DNA of 64,000 bases from Macrothele yani. Taxonomy: Eukaryota; Arthropoda; Arachnida; Araneae; Macrothelidae. The notes beneath the pieces are model-generated. The model was not told where the DNA came from and searched no databases. It saw nothing but the letters and a program-made list of their open reading frames with translations. A program made the translations under genes and the position numbers. Of the stretch, positions 43,051-53,435 are shown in pieces (position 1 is the stretch's first letter; every line of letters starts with the position of its first letter). Where the stretch lies: contig CM077010.1 in NCBI GenBank assembly GCA_039090855.1, positions 46,332,905-46,396,904 on the forward strand, written 5' to 3'.

Positions 43051-43569
43051 GAGCGTGTGTGGTGCGCTTGTTTTATGGCCTTTTCTCTCTCCCTTGCCTG
43101 GAACCAGTGGCGCAGAATTGAAGACCAGTATTGAGATAGGCCGAGCCCAAAAGGCTCGAAGTCAAGCCAGGGCCGGCATCGGGCTGCCTGGTATTAGCTA
43201 CGGTTCGGACTGCCTGGTATTAGCTACGGTTCGGGCTGAGAAATAGAGAACTTTCTTTTCTTTTTAAGCGCAATTTCGTGTAATTTGGTGCATCAGACTT
43301 TTCTTACACTTTTAAGTTCCTAAAAAAATTCCTTGACAGCTGGGTCTTGGTGGGGATTGCGGATTCGGGAAAGCTATTTATTTGGGCTTGGGTAGCAAGC
43401 GCCATAGGACACGCATTAATGGATTTTTGCGATCAAGGAAAAGCCTCTTCAAGAATTATCGATACTACAGTCATTTGCAAAAGTCAAAGACTACCTGTCA
43501 ATTTATTGAAAATTAAGATTTTCAAAGTGACATCTAATTACTAGTCACAGATATTTGATAAAATGACAC
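43051..43569. other. Unassigned sequence
   Basis: A short duplication (ctgcctggtattagctacgg) occurs twice near 43187-43230. Nothing else supported. Confidence 0.4.
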
Positions 43570-44495
43570 CACAGATGAATACTTACGTTCTTTCGAACAC
43601 AAAAAGACCGAAATCAGTACTTTGTGTGGCCTCCATTGTTCTTTATAACGGACAGAATATGATGTGGCGTACTCTCAATAAGATATTTGCAGTAGTCACT
43701 TGAAATGCCTTTGCAACACACGTATTTCATCTCGTCAATCAAAGCTTAGGAATGTGACGGCTGTTTTTCTGCTACCTTGTCTTTTAAAATGGTCCACAAA
43801 TTTCCGATAGGATTAAGGTCGGGGTTATTACCGGACCAGTCAAGCACAGTTATAAGTTTTCTCTGCAGGTAGTCCTTTACTGTTTTTGATCTGTGGCATG
43901 GAGCACCATCCTGCAGAAAGATTGTGCATCTGTGCACTTGCAAATGAGTTAACAGCTTCTCACGTAATATTTCCACATAAAAAAGGACTAGTCATGGTAA
44001 TGCCTGTCGGCAAAATGGATAATTAAGTAGTTCCGGATGCCCACATAGCGCCCCATATTATCTGACTAGGCGGATGTCTCACGGTGCATTTTTCATCAAA
44101 CCTTTTGCCTTTTCGTCATCGAATATGTGTTTCACATGATTCAAATTGAAGCACAGTTCATTCAGGAGAAAAAAGAACTTGGCTCCAATTTTTAGAAATC
44201 CACGATTTAGCTTCGCAAACTGGAATCTCGTTTTTTCATGACAGGCGTTAGTCTAGGTTGATGTGCAGGTTTATAAGACTTTAATCCCAAATCTTTGCTA
44301 AGACGTGGGGAAACAGTGCTGATACTATTATCAGACCCCTTTGAATGTAGAAAGGCCTTGATTTTCTTGCACGAACTCCTCGGAGAACGCATGCCTTATG
44401 GTATTGTCATCACGTGGAGTTGTATTCCTTGGATGTCCACTTATCTTTCGGTCGCTAAATTCACTTGTATCTCGATATTTCATGATCGTATTATG

Positions 44496-45647
44496 CAGAG
44501 CCCGACGGAGCTTTTGCGGCGCCCGGGGCGAAATTTCATTGCGGGGCCCAGGAGCAAAATTTCATTTCTGTCACCAGGATATAAATCTCATATTTTAATA
44601 AAGTTGTTGCGTGAAAAATTTCCGTAAAGAAAACACACGGTGTGGAATTCACAAATTTCACTGTGACAACAACGAATCCTCATCCCTCACTCCGGAGGTG
44701 AATGCTTTACCAATTAAGCTAACCGACGGAATTTATCGCTGCAACTTTTCCGTCTTGCCATGTGCTTCACCTCTGTAGTACGTCATAACGAAAACTATCA
44801 TAAAGGCAAAATGTTTATCTCAAAAAAATATTTGCTTTAAGCTTAAGAAAAAGACCATAATATGGATTGAAAGTTCCAAGAGAGAGAGAGAATAAAAACT
44901 GTTAAAATCTATGATTTTCTTTCCGGGAAGATGGGGTTGAGGTTGTATTATGACTCCATAAAAACTTCTTCACAAAATCATAAAAAGATCCCTGCGTAAC
45001 GAAAATTTTTGTAGTGTGAATACTTCAGTGTAGGAAATAGTCAAGATCCCTCTAAAATAATTTCATATAAATAGTTTTTTCCCCTGATACATGTTTTAGT
45101 GATTGATTTTTAATGCAAAATGGCATAAAAATCAACCAGGGATCTTGATTGATTTTTAAAACTTTTTTAAAACTTTTATATGCGCTCATATATGATTTTT
45201 TTTTAATTTCTAGTAATGTTTTTAAAGTCACTGAATAAATGGCCTCCATGTGTAGCCCGAAACCAACTTTGATATGGCCTTTTTTATTTCTCTAAATTTA
45301 AGTACCTAGTTTGCACGCAAATTGTGAAATATATAAAAGTAAGGGCCACAAAATGATGAAATTTAATTTGCTATTTTGTGAATGCGGAAAATAAATAATA
45401 GGCTCATGAAATCTGCAAATTTCAGTATTTGTACGGCGAAGTGCGATAAGCTATTCGAAAAGGGGGGATTGGAAACAATAAAATTAAAAAAAACCCCATC
45501 TTTTTAAGGCCTCGCATCCGAAAACTTACACACAAAAAATATTGATTGTAAAATATTCTACCGTAAATTTCCTAAACTACGGGGCTCCTTGAAGGCGCGG
45601 GGCCCAGGGCGACTGCCCCGGTTGCCCCTATGGTCCAGGCGGCTCTG
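44496..45647. mobile_element. hAT-type non-autonomous element (MITE)
   Basis: It begins CAGAGCC and ends GGCTCTG, with further imperfect inversion (ggcgcccggggcga against tcgccctgggcc-type sequence). tattatg flanks it on both sides (44489-44495 and 45648-45654); hAT elements make 8-bp duplications, so one base has changed or the edge is ambiguous. No transposase. It contains a tRNA-like segment at 44680-44780. It lies inside the Tc1 relic. Confidence 0.8.
44680..44780 (-). mobile_element. tRNA-like SINE fragment inside the hAT MITE
   Basis: The minus strand reads GTTAGCTTAATTGGTAAAG (A-box-like) followed by a degenerate B-box region. It is related to 28205-28332, including the shared ctcactccggag. 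Confidence 0.5.
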
Positions 45648-46076
45648 TATTATGAACAACAGTCTTGCTCACATTCTCCTTTCTGCTTATGTCACGTTCG
45701 GAGTATCCTTCATGATATAAAGTCACTACTTGTGCCCTCTGAGTAACACTTAATGACACTTAATGACGTATTATGAATAGCAGTCTTGCTCACATTCACC
45801 TTTTCTGCTTATGTCACGTTCGGAGTATCCTTAACGATATAAGGTCACTATTCGTGCCCTCTGAGTAACACTTATTGACGCATTATGAATAGCAGTCTTA
45901 CGCACATTCACCTTTCTGCTTATGTCACGTTTGGGATAACCTTCATGATATAAAGTCACTATTTGTGCCCTTTGAGTAACTTAATGACACTTAATGACGT
46001 ATTATGAATAGCAGTCTTGCTCCCATTCACCTTTCTGCTTATGTCACGTTCGGAGTCATCATCATCATCATCATTG

Positions 46077-47661
46077 TCAACCATTATCAATCCACTGCTG
46101 GACGAAGGTCTCCCCAAGTTTCCTCCACAACGGTCTGTCTTGTGCCAGTCTCCTCCATGTCACCCCTGCATACTTTCGAATTTCATCCACCCATCTCCCA
46201 TGTGGTCTTCTTCTGGGTCTTTTCCTGTCCCTTGGAATCCAATCAAAATTTCGGCTGTCCATCGATGATCTGTCCTTCTGGCAGTATGTCCAGCCCATTG
46301 CCATTTCAGGGATTTAACTCTGATCATAATGTCTTCCACTCTTGTCATTTTTCGGATCCACGAGTTCCTCTTCTTATCTCTCCTGGTTACACCAAGTATG
46401 CACCTCTCCATGCTTCTTTGAGTTGTCTGCAGCCTTGTATGTCTCTTTTAGTTAAGGTCCACGTCTCTGCACCATACGTAAGCACTGGAAGGATGCATTG
46501 ATCAAACACTTTTCTTTTAAGACATAATGGCATATTGCTCTTGAAAATTATGCTGTTTCTTCCAAAAGCTCTCCAGGCAAGTTTTGTACGCCGATTAATT
46601 TCTTCATCAATGTGACCCTCACTTGATATCTGCTGTCCAAGATAAACGTACGTGTCTGTTATCTCCAGCTTTTCTCCATCAATCGATAAATCTTCATTTC
46701 TTGTAAAAGCATTGAACATCACTTTTGTCTTCTGAAAGTTCATTTTTAATCCCACTTCTTTACTCTTGTCAGCAAGTTCCTGGATCATAATCTGCAGCTC
46801 TGATGGGGTAGTTGCAAAAATGACTACGTCATCAGCAAAACGAAGGTGGGTTAGATAATCTCCATTAATCTTTATCCCCTTGTTTTCCCAGCTCAGCGAC
46901 TGAAAAACACTCTCCAATGTGGCATTAAAGAGCTTCGGAGATATGGTGTCACCTTGTCTCACTCCCTTTCCAATTTTTACGTGTGTTGTATTTTCAAACA
47001 GCCTAATCTTTGCACTTGCATTTTCATAGATGTTATTAATAATATTAATGTATGCATCTTCAATACCGCAGGTTTTCAGAGCCATTGTAACTGCTGATGG
47101 TTTCACCGAATCAAAGGCTTTTTCATAATCGATAAAAGCCATGCACAATGGAAGTTCATATTCCCTCGCTCTTTCAATTAGTTCTCTCAGCACGTGGATA
47201 TGATCTATTGTGCTGTAGCCACTCCTGAATCCAGCTTGTTCTCTCGGTTGAGCCATGTCCAGTGTTACCTTCAAGCGGTGTGAAAGAACTTTAGTGAAGA
47301 TTTTATAAACTACTGATAGGAGGCTGATAGGTCTGTAGTTTCCGAGATCCTCAATGTCACCTTTCTTATGTAGCAGGATCATTGTAGCGGTGTTCCAATC
47401 CTCAGGAATCTTTCCTTCATTAAGGCATCGAGTGAAAATTTGGGCGAGTACTGTTTCGATTTCTCCACTTGCTTCTTGTATGATGTCTACAGTAATTCCA
47501 TCTTCTCCTGGAGCTTTTCCTCGCTTCATGTTCTTGATTGCATGTGCAACTTCTGCTGGAAGGACTGGAGGAACTCTGGTACTGGTATCTTTCATGATGT
47601 CTGGAGTGCACATATCATCCCTTTCATATAATTTGGAGTAGAAATCTTTCACTCTTGTCAA
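46077..47661 (-). pseudogene. RTE ORF, reverse transcriptase half
   Basis: The long frame runs to 46387 with VAHAIKNMKRGKAPGEDGIT, NYRPISLLSVVYKIFTKVL, CMAFIDYEKAFDSV (first RT Asp), GVRQGDTISPKLFNATLE and LRFADDVVIFATT (catalytic pair). Missing bases near 46443 (after RDIQ) and near 46243 (at DWI) move the C-terminus into two other frames, which end GETFVQQWIDNG. The truncated copy at 496-1420 has neither deletion, so these are private lesions acquired after or during insertion. Confidence 0.93.
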
Positions 47662-48904
47662 AATTTCTGCCTCTATTTCTTGTTACAGAACCATCATTTT
47701 TTCTCAGTGCCATAATCTGTTTTCTTCCCGTACTGAGATGTCCCTTTGCTATCTTTAGGCTTTGGTTGTTTTCAATTGCTTTCCTCACTAGTTCACAGTT
47801 GAATTTCCTTACGTCTTCAGTGATACTTTTTCTTACTGTCTTGCATAGCTCTATATATTCCACTTTGGAAGTCACATCTTCTTTAGTTGTCCTCATCTCT
47901 CTTCTTTTTTGCATCAACATTTTGGTTTTTCCTGATAATTTGTTCACATGCAACTTGTTCTTAGACCCAGCTAATTTTGTTGCTGTTTCCATAAGAGCTT
48001 TGGTTACTTTTCTGTTAACTTCAGAGATGTCCACTTCTTCCGATGTTAGGCCTTCTAAAGCAGAGAACCTGTTCTTCAGTTCTAATTTGAAGGTATTATG
48101 GTGTTTTTTAAGGTTGGTTATGTCAATAGATTTTGTTTGTCTTATGAGCTTGCCACGTTCAAGTTTAGTGTTGAGGTGCATCTTACACCTCACCACTCTA
48201 TGGTCACTACCTGTGTTGAACTTGTTTAGCACACTGCAGTCTTCTATGACGAATTTTTTGTTACACATAATAAAATCAATTTCACTTGTCGTCCCATTTG
48301 GATGTCTCCATGTCCATTTCCTGTGTGGCTTTTTCTTGAAGAAGGAGTTCAAGATGAAAAACCCTTCTGCCTCTGCAAACTCAACGAGAGTATTTCCACG
48401 CTGGTTTCTGTTACCGTGACCGAATTTACCTACTGAAGTTTCATTCTGTTGCTGTTGCCCTATTTTTGCATTGAAATCTCCCATAATTATTTTCAAGTGC
48501 TGCTTACCTTTATTATTTAGATGACAAATTTCCTCATAAAGTTCTTCAATTTCTTCTTCAGGATGACTTGTGGTGGGTGCATAAGTTTGAATAATCTGAG
48601 CCTGGTATCTTTTCGAGAGTTGGATAACAAGTCGTGCAGCTGTGTGTGAGGAACTTTCAACTTCTACAACTTTATCCTTCAGTTTCTTGTTTATTATAAA
48701 TCCAACACCACTAGTTCTGCCAGTATCTGTCCCACGATAGTAGAAGAGATGTCCACTTTTCAGTTCGATGAGATCTTCTCCTTTTCTCCTTACCTCACTT
48801 AGCCCCACGATGTCCCACTTGATCCTTTGTAGTTCCTCTTCCAATTCAAGAAGCCTTGAATCAGAAGATAGGGAGCGTCCATTGTAAGTAGCCAAGGTCA
48901 GCAT
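47624..48904 (-). pseudogene. RTE ORF, endonuclease half
   Basis: 426 codons from MLTLATYNGRSLSSDSRL. The AP-endonuclease domain (residues 1-230) has the catalytic Glu in DIVGLSEVRRKG, IIMGDFNAKIG and the SDHRVV His, all intact. A linker of about 200 residues follows (KRREMRTTKEDVTSKVEYIE). One extra G near 47673 shifts the frame after GSVTRNR; the proper continuation is AEILTRVKDFYSKL in the next frame. These ORFs are often labelled 'craniofacial development protein 2-like' in databases because of this domain; that label would be wrong. Confidence 0.93.
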
Positions 48905-49340
48905 CAGATGGCAGCCTAGTCCGGTCCTCCGGGGATTCTAAGCACCCTCTGCCTTCATGTCGCACTGGCCGCTGCCTTGGCCAGGTACATTCCAGCTGCC
49001 GGAGACTGAGGGCCAAGATTTAAGTTGTGGAATCACGTTCGGAGTATCCTTCACGATATAAGGTCACTATTTGTGCCCTCTGAGTAACACTTAATGACGT
49101 ATTATGAATAGCAGTCTTACGCACATTCACCTTTCTGCTTATGTCACGTTTGGAGTAACCTTCATGATATAAAGTCACTACTTGTGCCCTCTGAGTAACA
49201 CTTAATGACGTATTATGAATAGCAGTCTTGCTCCCATTCACCTTTCTGCTTATGTCACGTTCGGAGTATCCTTCATGATATAAAGTCACTATTTGTGCCC
49301 TCTGAGTAACACTTAATGAAGCTTTTTTGCCCATTTTTCG

Positions 49341-50204
49341 CTATAGAGAAAATACGTACAAAACCTCTCAGCATGAAAACCAGAAGCAAACTGAAACTCA
49401 CATGCTTCTCCCAATTCTATCAACAGCTGTCACTGTAGGATGATGCGACAACGACGTGAAGTTGAGTAATACAGACAGTAGCTGATGCAATTGATAGAAA
49501 TGTCCTAAGACCAACATGTGGTCTTAAACCTTCGCAAATGATTGTAAATAGTAGATAGCTCCCGGACGAAATTTTCCCCCTACCTCCACGGAGCAGCTCC
49601 CTGCGTATTCTACTGAGCAAAATACGTAGATTACAGAGCCTTCCGGTCTTTCGGGATAGCCGGGCGCCCGAAACAGTTCACGGGAAGGAGAGAGTGGAAG
49701 TCTGAAAGAGGATTTTTTTTTATTAATGCCTAAACACACACACACAGGTTAGCCATATTTTTCGGGCTCATTCGGACCCGGACTGTCTTGTAATATAAAA
49801 TTCTGGCTCGGGTTGACATACTTCGGGCACGAGTCTTGAAACAGCCGGAAATCAGCATTGGTGGAAACTGCTTATATAGCACAGAGAGCTTCTCATGGTA
49901 GTTATTAAACACAAAATCAAAACAGAAAAAAATGCTCATATTGTCATCTTGAGATGCGTTTTGTTCTACTCTCTGTGGTTAATGAGTTTCACAGACTGTC
50001 CATCAAGGCTTTAGATATGGCTAAGTAATTAGTATGATGAAATCAGTAATTCTGCATAAGTTTTCGTATTTAATTTATTTTTATTATTTTTTTTGTGTGT
50101 GTGGGGGAAACGTTTCAACCAAATATAGGTAATTATTTACAATAACTGAGACCCGGAATTTTTGGATTTTTTTTTATACATGAGACTAGTACATACTTGA
50201 CTGT
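49341..50204. other. Intron sequence without recognised features
   Basis: It may contain the 5' end of the Tc1 element near 49341-49400. Short (ca)n near 49735. Nothing else supported. Confidence 0.35.
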
Positions 50205-50428
50205 TTTTTTTGTTTTTTTTTATTGGAGGTTTAACGACCACCGTGAGCAACTCAATGGGCTATAAGCAGTCGCCCGTCCCTAATTTAGGGTCACTGGTTC
50301 CAGGGAAAGGAGAGAGCCAGTGCCGTAAGACAAACACAACATCCATGCCTCACCGGGATTCGAACCCGGACCCCGTTCGGACGAATGATCAGAGGCCATC
50401 GCTTAGACCACTGCGCCACCGGGGCGGC
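50205..50428 (-). mobile_element. tRNA-derived SINE, family D (cluster copy 1), 13-bp target duplication
   Basis: Full-length, A tail at left on the plus strand, B box ggattcgaaccc. The duplication catacttgactgt is exact (50192-50204 and 50429-50441). Confidence 0.92.
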
Positions 50429-50441
50429 CATACTTGACTGT

Positions 50442-51037
50442 AGTCAATGTAGTACTCTGATTTCAGAAAATTCCGTTTACACTGCAACATATCAAATTCT
50501 GCTTTAAATAACAAAATTCTTATTCCTATTTTTCAAAGAAAATATAGTGACAACATCCTGAGCATTTAAAGGCGTACCACAGAATCTAAATCTTCTTTTA
50601 TTTTTCTATTCGTCATAAAAGCTGTTAACGATGTTAGTTTTATTCTCTTCATTATTCTTATAGAGAAATTTTGCTTTTCCAATTAATTGTAAAACACTTG
50701 TCATTTAATCGGTTCGGTATACATACAAATATACAATGTAAATTTCTAAAGCATGTACTACTTGTAAAGCCTGAAGCTACTTTCTACACTGACTAGTTAC
50801 GGGGCACGGTTATTTGTGGTTAGTGTGCGTGCGTTGCGTTCCCCAACCAAACCTGCTACGAGCGAAGCTACTGAAAGATATGCAGGAAGTGACGTCACTA
50901 AACGCTCTCCACTACAGGCCTGCAACGCCCTGCTAGAGATGGAGAACTATCGATAGCTTTCGATAGTTAAAAAATAATCGATAAATATCGATAGTGTGTT
51001 GTCAGTTTCTCGGGAGAAAATTTGTTTTCCGGGATGT
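50442..51037. other. Intron sequence with clustered ATCGAT motifs
   Basis: 50946-50993 holds ctatcgatag, tttcgatagtt, aatcgata and atatcgatag in 48 bp. The rest of the stretch shows nothing. Confidence 0.6.
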
Positions 51038-51262
51038 TTTTTTTTTTTTTTTGATTGAAGGTTTAACGACCACCGTGAGCAACTCAATGGGCTATAAGCA
51101 GTCGCCCGTCCCTAATTTAGGGTCACTGGTTCCAGGGAAGGGAGAGAGCCAGTGCCGTAAGACAAACACAACATCCATGCCTCACCGGGATTCGAACCCG
51201 GACCCCTTTCGGACGAATGATCAGAGGCCAACGCCTTAGACCACTGCGCCACCGGGACGGCT
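51038..51262 (-). mobile_element. tRNA-derived SINE, family D (cluster copy 2)
   Basis: Full-length with intact boxes. Flanks share (c)gggatg on both sides, a partial target duplication, followed by a second T tract at the right. Confidence 0.88.
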
Positions 51263-51354
51263 TTTTTTTTTTTTCGGGGATGAAAAATTATTTCTGACAA
51301 GAATGTTTCTTACTTTTCCACATTGTCAAAAAGCTAAGCTCCGATAAACTTTGA

Positions 51355-51576
51355 AAAAAAAATTTATTTGGGGGGAGGGGGCTAACGACCACAGTGAGCA
51401 ACTCGATGGGCTGTAAGCATCCCCCATCCCTGATTTAGAGCCACTGGTTTCAAGAAACGGAGAAGCCAGTGCTGTAAGACAAGCACAACCGCAACATCTA
51501 TTCCTCACGGGATTCGAATTCGGGCCCATCTCGGATCAGAAGTCAGCACTTAGACAGCTGCGCCACCGGGACGGGA
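51355..51576 (-). mobile_element. tRNA-derived SINE, family D (cluster copy 3, diverged)
   Basis: The body is recognisable (cagtgagcaactcgatgggc) with several small indels. It is the oldest copy in the cluster. Confidence 0.8.
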
Positions 51577-51823
51577 AATCTACGTTTTCACGATTTTCTC
51601 CCGAAGTGAGTGAGCAAAAGTCACGAAAAAAATGTTTTGCTTAAAGAACGAGCTAATTCGTGGCTCCTTATTTCTCATTTTCTGTTTGTACTCCATGATT
51701 TTTTTTGTTTATGTTGACAAAAGCTAAAGGAGAAAATTATGCAGTTTTGTACGCAAGAATAATTTTTCTATAATGTTTGGCAATATCCTAGTAATAATTC
51801 GCGAGAAATTAAAAAAATAAAGT

Positions 51824-52037
51824 GTTTTTTTTTGGATTGGAGGTTTAACGACCGCCGTGAGCAACTCAATGGGCTATAAGCAGTCGCCCGTCCCTAATTT
51901 AGGGTCACTGGTTCCAGGGAAGGGAGAGAGCCAGTGCCGTAAGACAAACATAACATCCATGCCTCACCGGGATTCGAATCCCTTTCGGACGAATGAACAG
52001 AGGCCATCGTTTAGACCACTGCGCCACCGGGGCGGCC
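51824..52037 (-). mobile_element. tRNA-derived SINE, family D (cluster copy 4)
   Basis: Near full-length but with a deletion of about 11 bp at the B box (gattcgaatccctttcgg), which would disable the internal promoter. Confidence 0.88.
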
Positions 52038-52237
52038 GTGGTCGTTTACCGCCGATCGTCTATTGAGCATGCATAGTGCACACAAATGGCCTCCTAGATC
52101 TCCAGAAATCACACGCGCTGATTTCTGGCCGTGGGACTTCTTGAAATCCCGTGTCTATAGAGGTAAACCCTAGACCTTACCATCGCCGAAAGACGGCATA
52201 GGGTAGGAGGTATCAGCCATTCCCGTTTATTATTATT

Positions 52238-52453
52238 ATTTTTTTATTGAAGGTTTAACGACCACCGTAAGCACTTCAATGGGCTGTAAGCAGTCGCCCG
52301 TCCCTAATTTAGGGTCACTGGTTCCAGGGAAGGGAGAGAACCAGTGCCATAAGACAAACACAACATCCATGCCTCACCGGGATTCGAAACCGGACCCGTT
52401 TCGTACGAATGGTCAGAAGTCATCACTTAGACCAGTGCGCCACCGGGACGGCC
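52238..52453 (-). mobile_element. tRNA-derived SINE, family D (cluster copy 5)
   Basis: Full-length and diverged. ttcccgtt flanks it on both sides and it splits the mariner-like fragment. Confidence 0.87.
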
Positions 52454-52475
52454 CGTTCCCGTTGGCATGTTGCTC

Positions 52476-52533
52476 TGTGTCCACCGCCACATTCCACGAT
52501 TGCACGCAGTACTGGAATGTAGCGGTGGACACA
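52476..52533. repeat. Hairpin (20-bp arms, one mismatch)
   Basis: gtgtccaccgccacattcca and its inverse around a spacer of about 16 nt, in the 3' part of the mariner-like fragment. Confidence 0.8.
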
Positions 52534-52570
52534 TGGAGCACTTGCATCTGTAGATCATGCTGAAAAAAGT

Positions 52571-52784
52571 AAGTTTTACTAATTTAACGTAGATCTCTTT
52601 TCACAATTCTCACCTCTCGTTGTTTTCTCTGCAGCAGCGCCCTCTATTGTTGAGATTTTAAACTATTCCTTTTTTCCTTGATGCCATGCAAAATCCCTTC
52701 CCTCGGAGAATATTAATCTGCAAACCACATGTCTCTCCAACTCATAGATTTAAAAAACAATATTTAAAATTGTTTAAAAAAATA
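52571..52784. other. Intron sequence without recognised features
   Basis: Nothing supported. Confidence 0.4.
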
Positions 52785-53025
52785 ACTGTTAGGAAAGGTT
52801 TAAGGACAAAATTAAAAATTAGTTTAAAAACAAAATTGACAAAGTAAAAAATTAGTTTAAGGACAAAATTGGCAAATATTAAAATAGTTTAAGAACACAA
52901 TTGACAAAATTAAGAATTAGTTTAAGGACAAAATTTAAAATTAGTTTAAGGACAAAATCGACAAAATTTAAAATTAGTTTAAGGACAAAATTGACAAAAT
53001 CAAAAATTAGCTTAAGGACAAAATG
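52785..53025. repeat. Degenerate tandem repeat, unit 22-35 bp
   Basis: agtttaaggacaaaattgac and variants recur about eight times with variable length because of a deletable gacaaaatt block. Confidence 0.85.
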
Positions 53026-53435
53026 ATCCTGCTTTTACAACATCATTCGCATGTATTTAAAATAACTGTAAAAAATAATTTAAAATGTATTTAAAATTTT
53101 AGAATTTTTTTTACAGTGTGTCATGATATTATTTGTCGAAGCTGTTACCTCGATGGTTAAAGAATTGTAAAGTTTTGAGTTTCTTTTGATTTCTCGTCGC
53201 TGAAAAGCGAAGATACATATCCTTCTCCATGCCTGAAATTGAGTGTATCTCATGAACTTTAGAAGTTGACAGGAAGAGATCGTAACTAAATACATGAATC
53301 TCATTGGAAAAGTCAATGTCTTAGAAAAGAAACTGATCCGATAGTTTCCAGGCGAAATCTCTCCGACATTTCGAAGGACAATTGCCGATCACGTGCGCTT
53401 TGTAAGATCACTCTGTAGAAGTTCCCATGCAGTCT
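53026..53435. other. Intron sequence without recognised features
   Basis: Short frames only. Confidence 0.4.

Larger units (their letters stand above)
46057..49032 (-). mobile_element. Full-length RTE-type LINE with 13-bp target duplication
   Basis: The flanking tcacgttcggagt copies are exact (46044-46056 and 49033-49045). At 2.98 kb, with a short 5' UTR, one long endonuclease-RT coding region and an (ATG)n tail, it is a complete RTE. It matches the truncated copy at 496-1420 almost base for base. It inserted into a repeat unit of the Tc1 array. Confidence 0.95.
45655..49334 (-). repeat. 111-bp tandem array of the Tc1 helix-turn-helix (six units, one split by an RTE)
   Basis: The block tatgtcacgtt recurs near 45690, 45811, 45923, 46042, 49141 and 49252. 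Each unit encodes 37 residues, SLSVTQRAQIVTLYHEGYSE then RDISRKVNGSKTAIHNT. The three units right of the RTE stay in one frame for 104 codons starting at the native Met. The left units carry small indels (an extra aatgacactt). The RTE target duplication lies within unit four, so amplification came before the RTE. Confidence 0.93.
43570..49340 (-). pseudogene. Tc1-like transposase relic with amplified DNA-binding segment, split by two insertions
   Basis: The minus strand starts MGKKASLSVTQRAQIVTLYH at 49334 (first helix-turn-helix), which is repeated six times (see separate entry). After the MITE the second DNA-binding part follows: RSPRSSCKKIKAFLHSKGSD, STVSPRLSKDLGLKSYKP (44392-44207). Then come a decayed first-Asp region (FFSPE where FSDE is expected), RCTIFLQDGAPCHRSKTVKD (second Asp, 43930-43870) and NNPDLNPIGNLWTILKDKV, where the catalytic Glu is Gly. 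The left end was not defined. Confidence 0.88.
52040..52570 (-). pseudogene. Possible mariner-like transposase C-terminal fragment split by a SINE
   Basis: Read on the plus strand, 52080-52200 resembles the end of a mariner-type transposase (RSPEITRADFWPWDFLKSRV, like the common SPDLTPxDFFLWGxLKxxV). After the SINE the pattern ...LECSGGHMEHLHL near 52510-52555 matches the usual terminal GGHFEHL. The coding sense is therefore plus; the strand given here reflects the SINE and is uncertain. Confidence 0.4.

Noticed and set aside
46004..46501. Plus-strand frame of 165 codons
   Set aside because: It is antisense to the RTE C-terminus and its tail, extending into the Tc1 array.
47655..48419. Hydrophobic 254-codon plus-strand frame, apparently a membrane protein
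   Set aside because: It is antisense to the intact RTE endonuclease coding sequence.
47624..48904. Craniofacial development protein gene
   Set aside because: The frame is an RTE endonuclease with flanking target duplication and element tail; the database name is a carry-over.
49020..49334. A standalone host gene encoding a triple helix-turn-helix protein
   Set aside because: It begins with a Tc1 start, the rest of the Tc1 lies downstream in order, and the open frame ends because of the RTE insertion; function is unproven, so it is reported as a transposon array.
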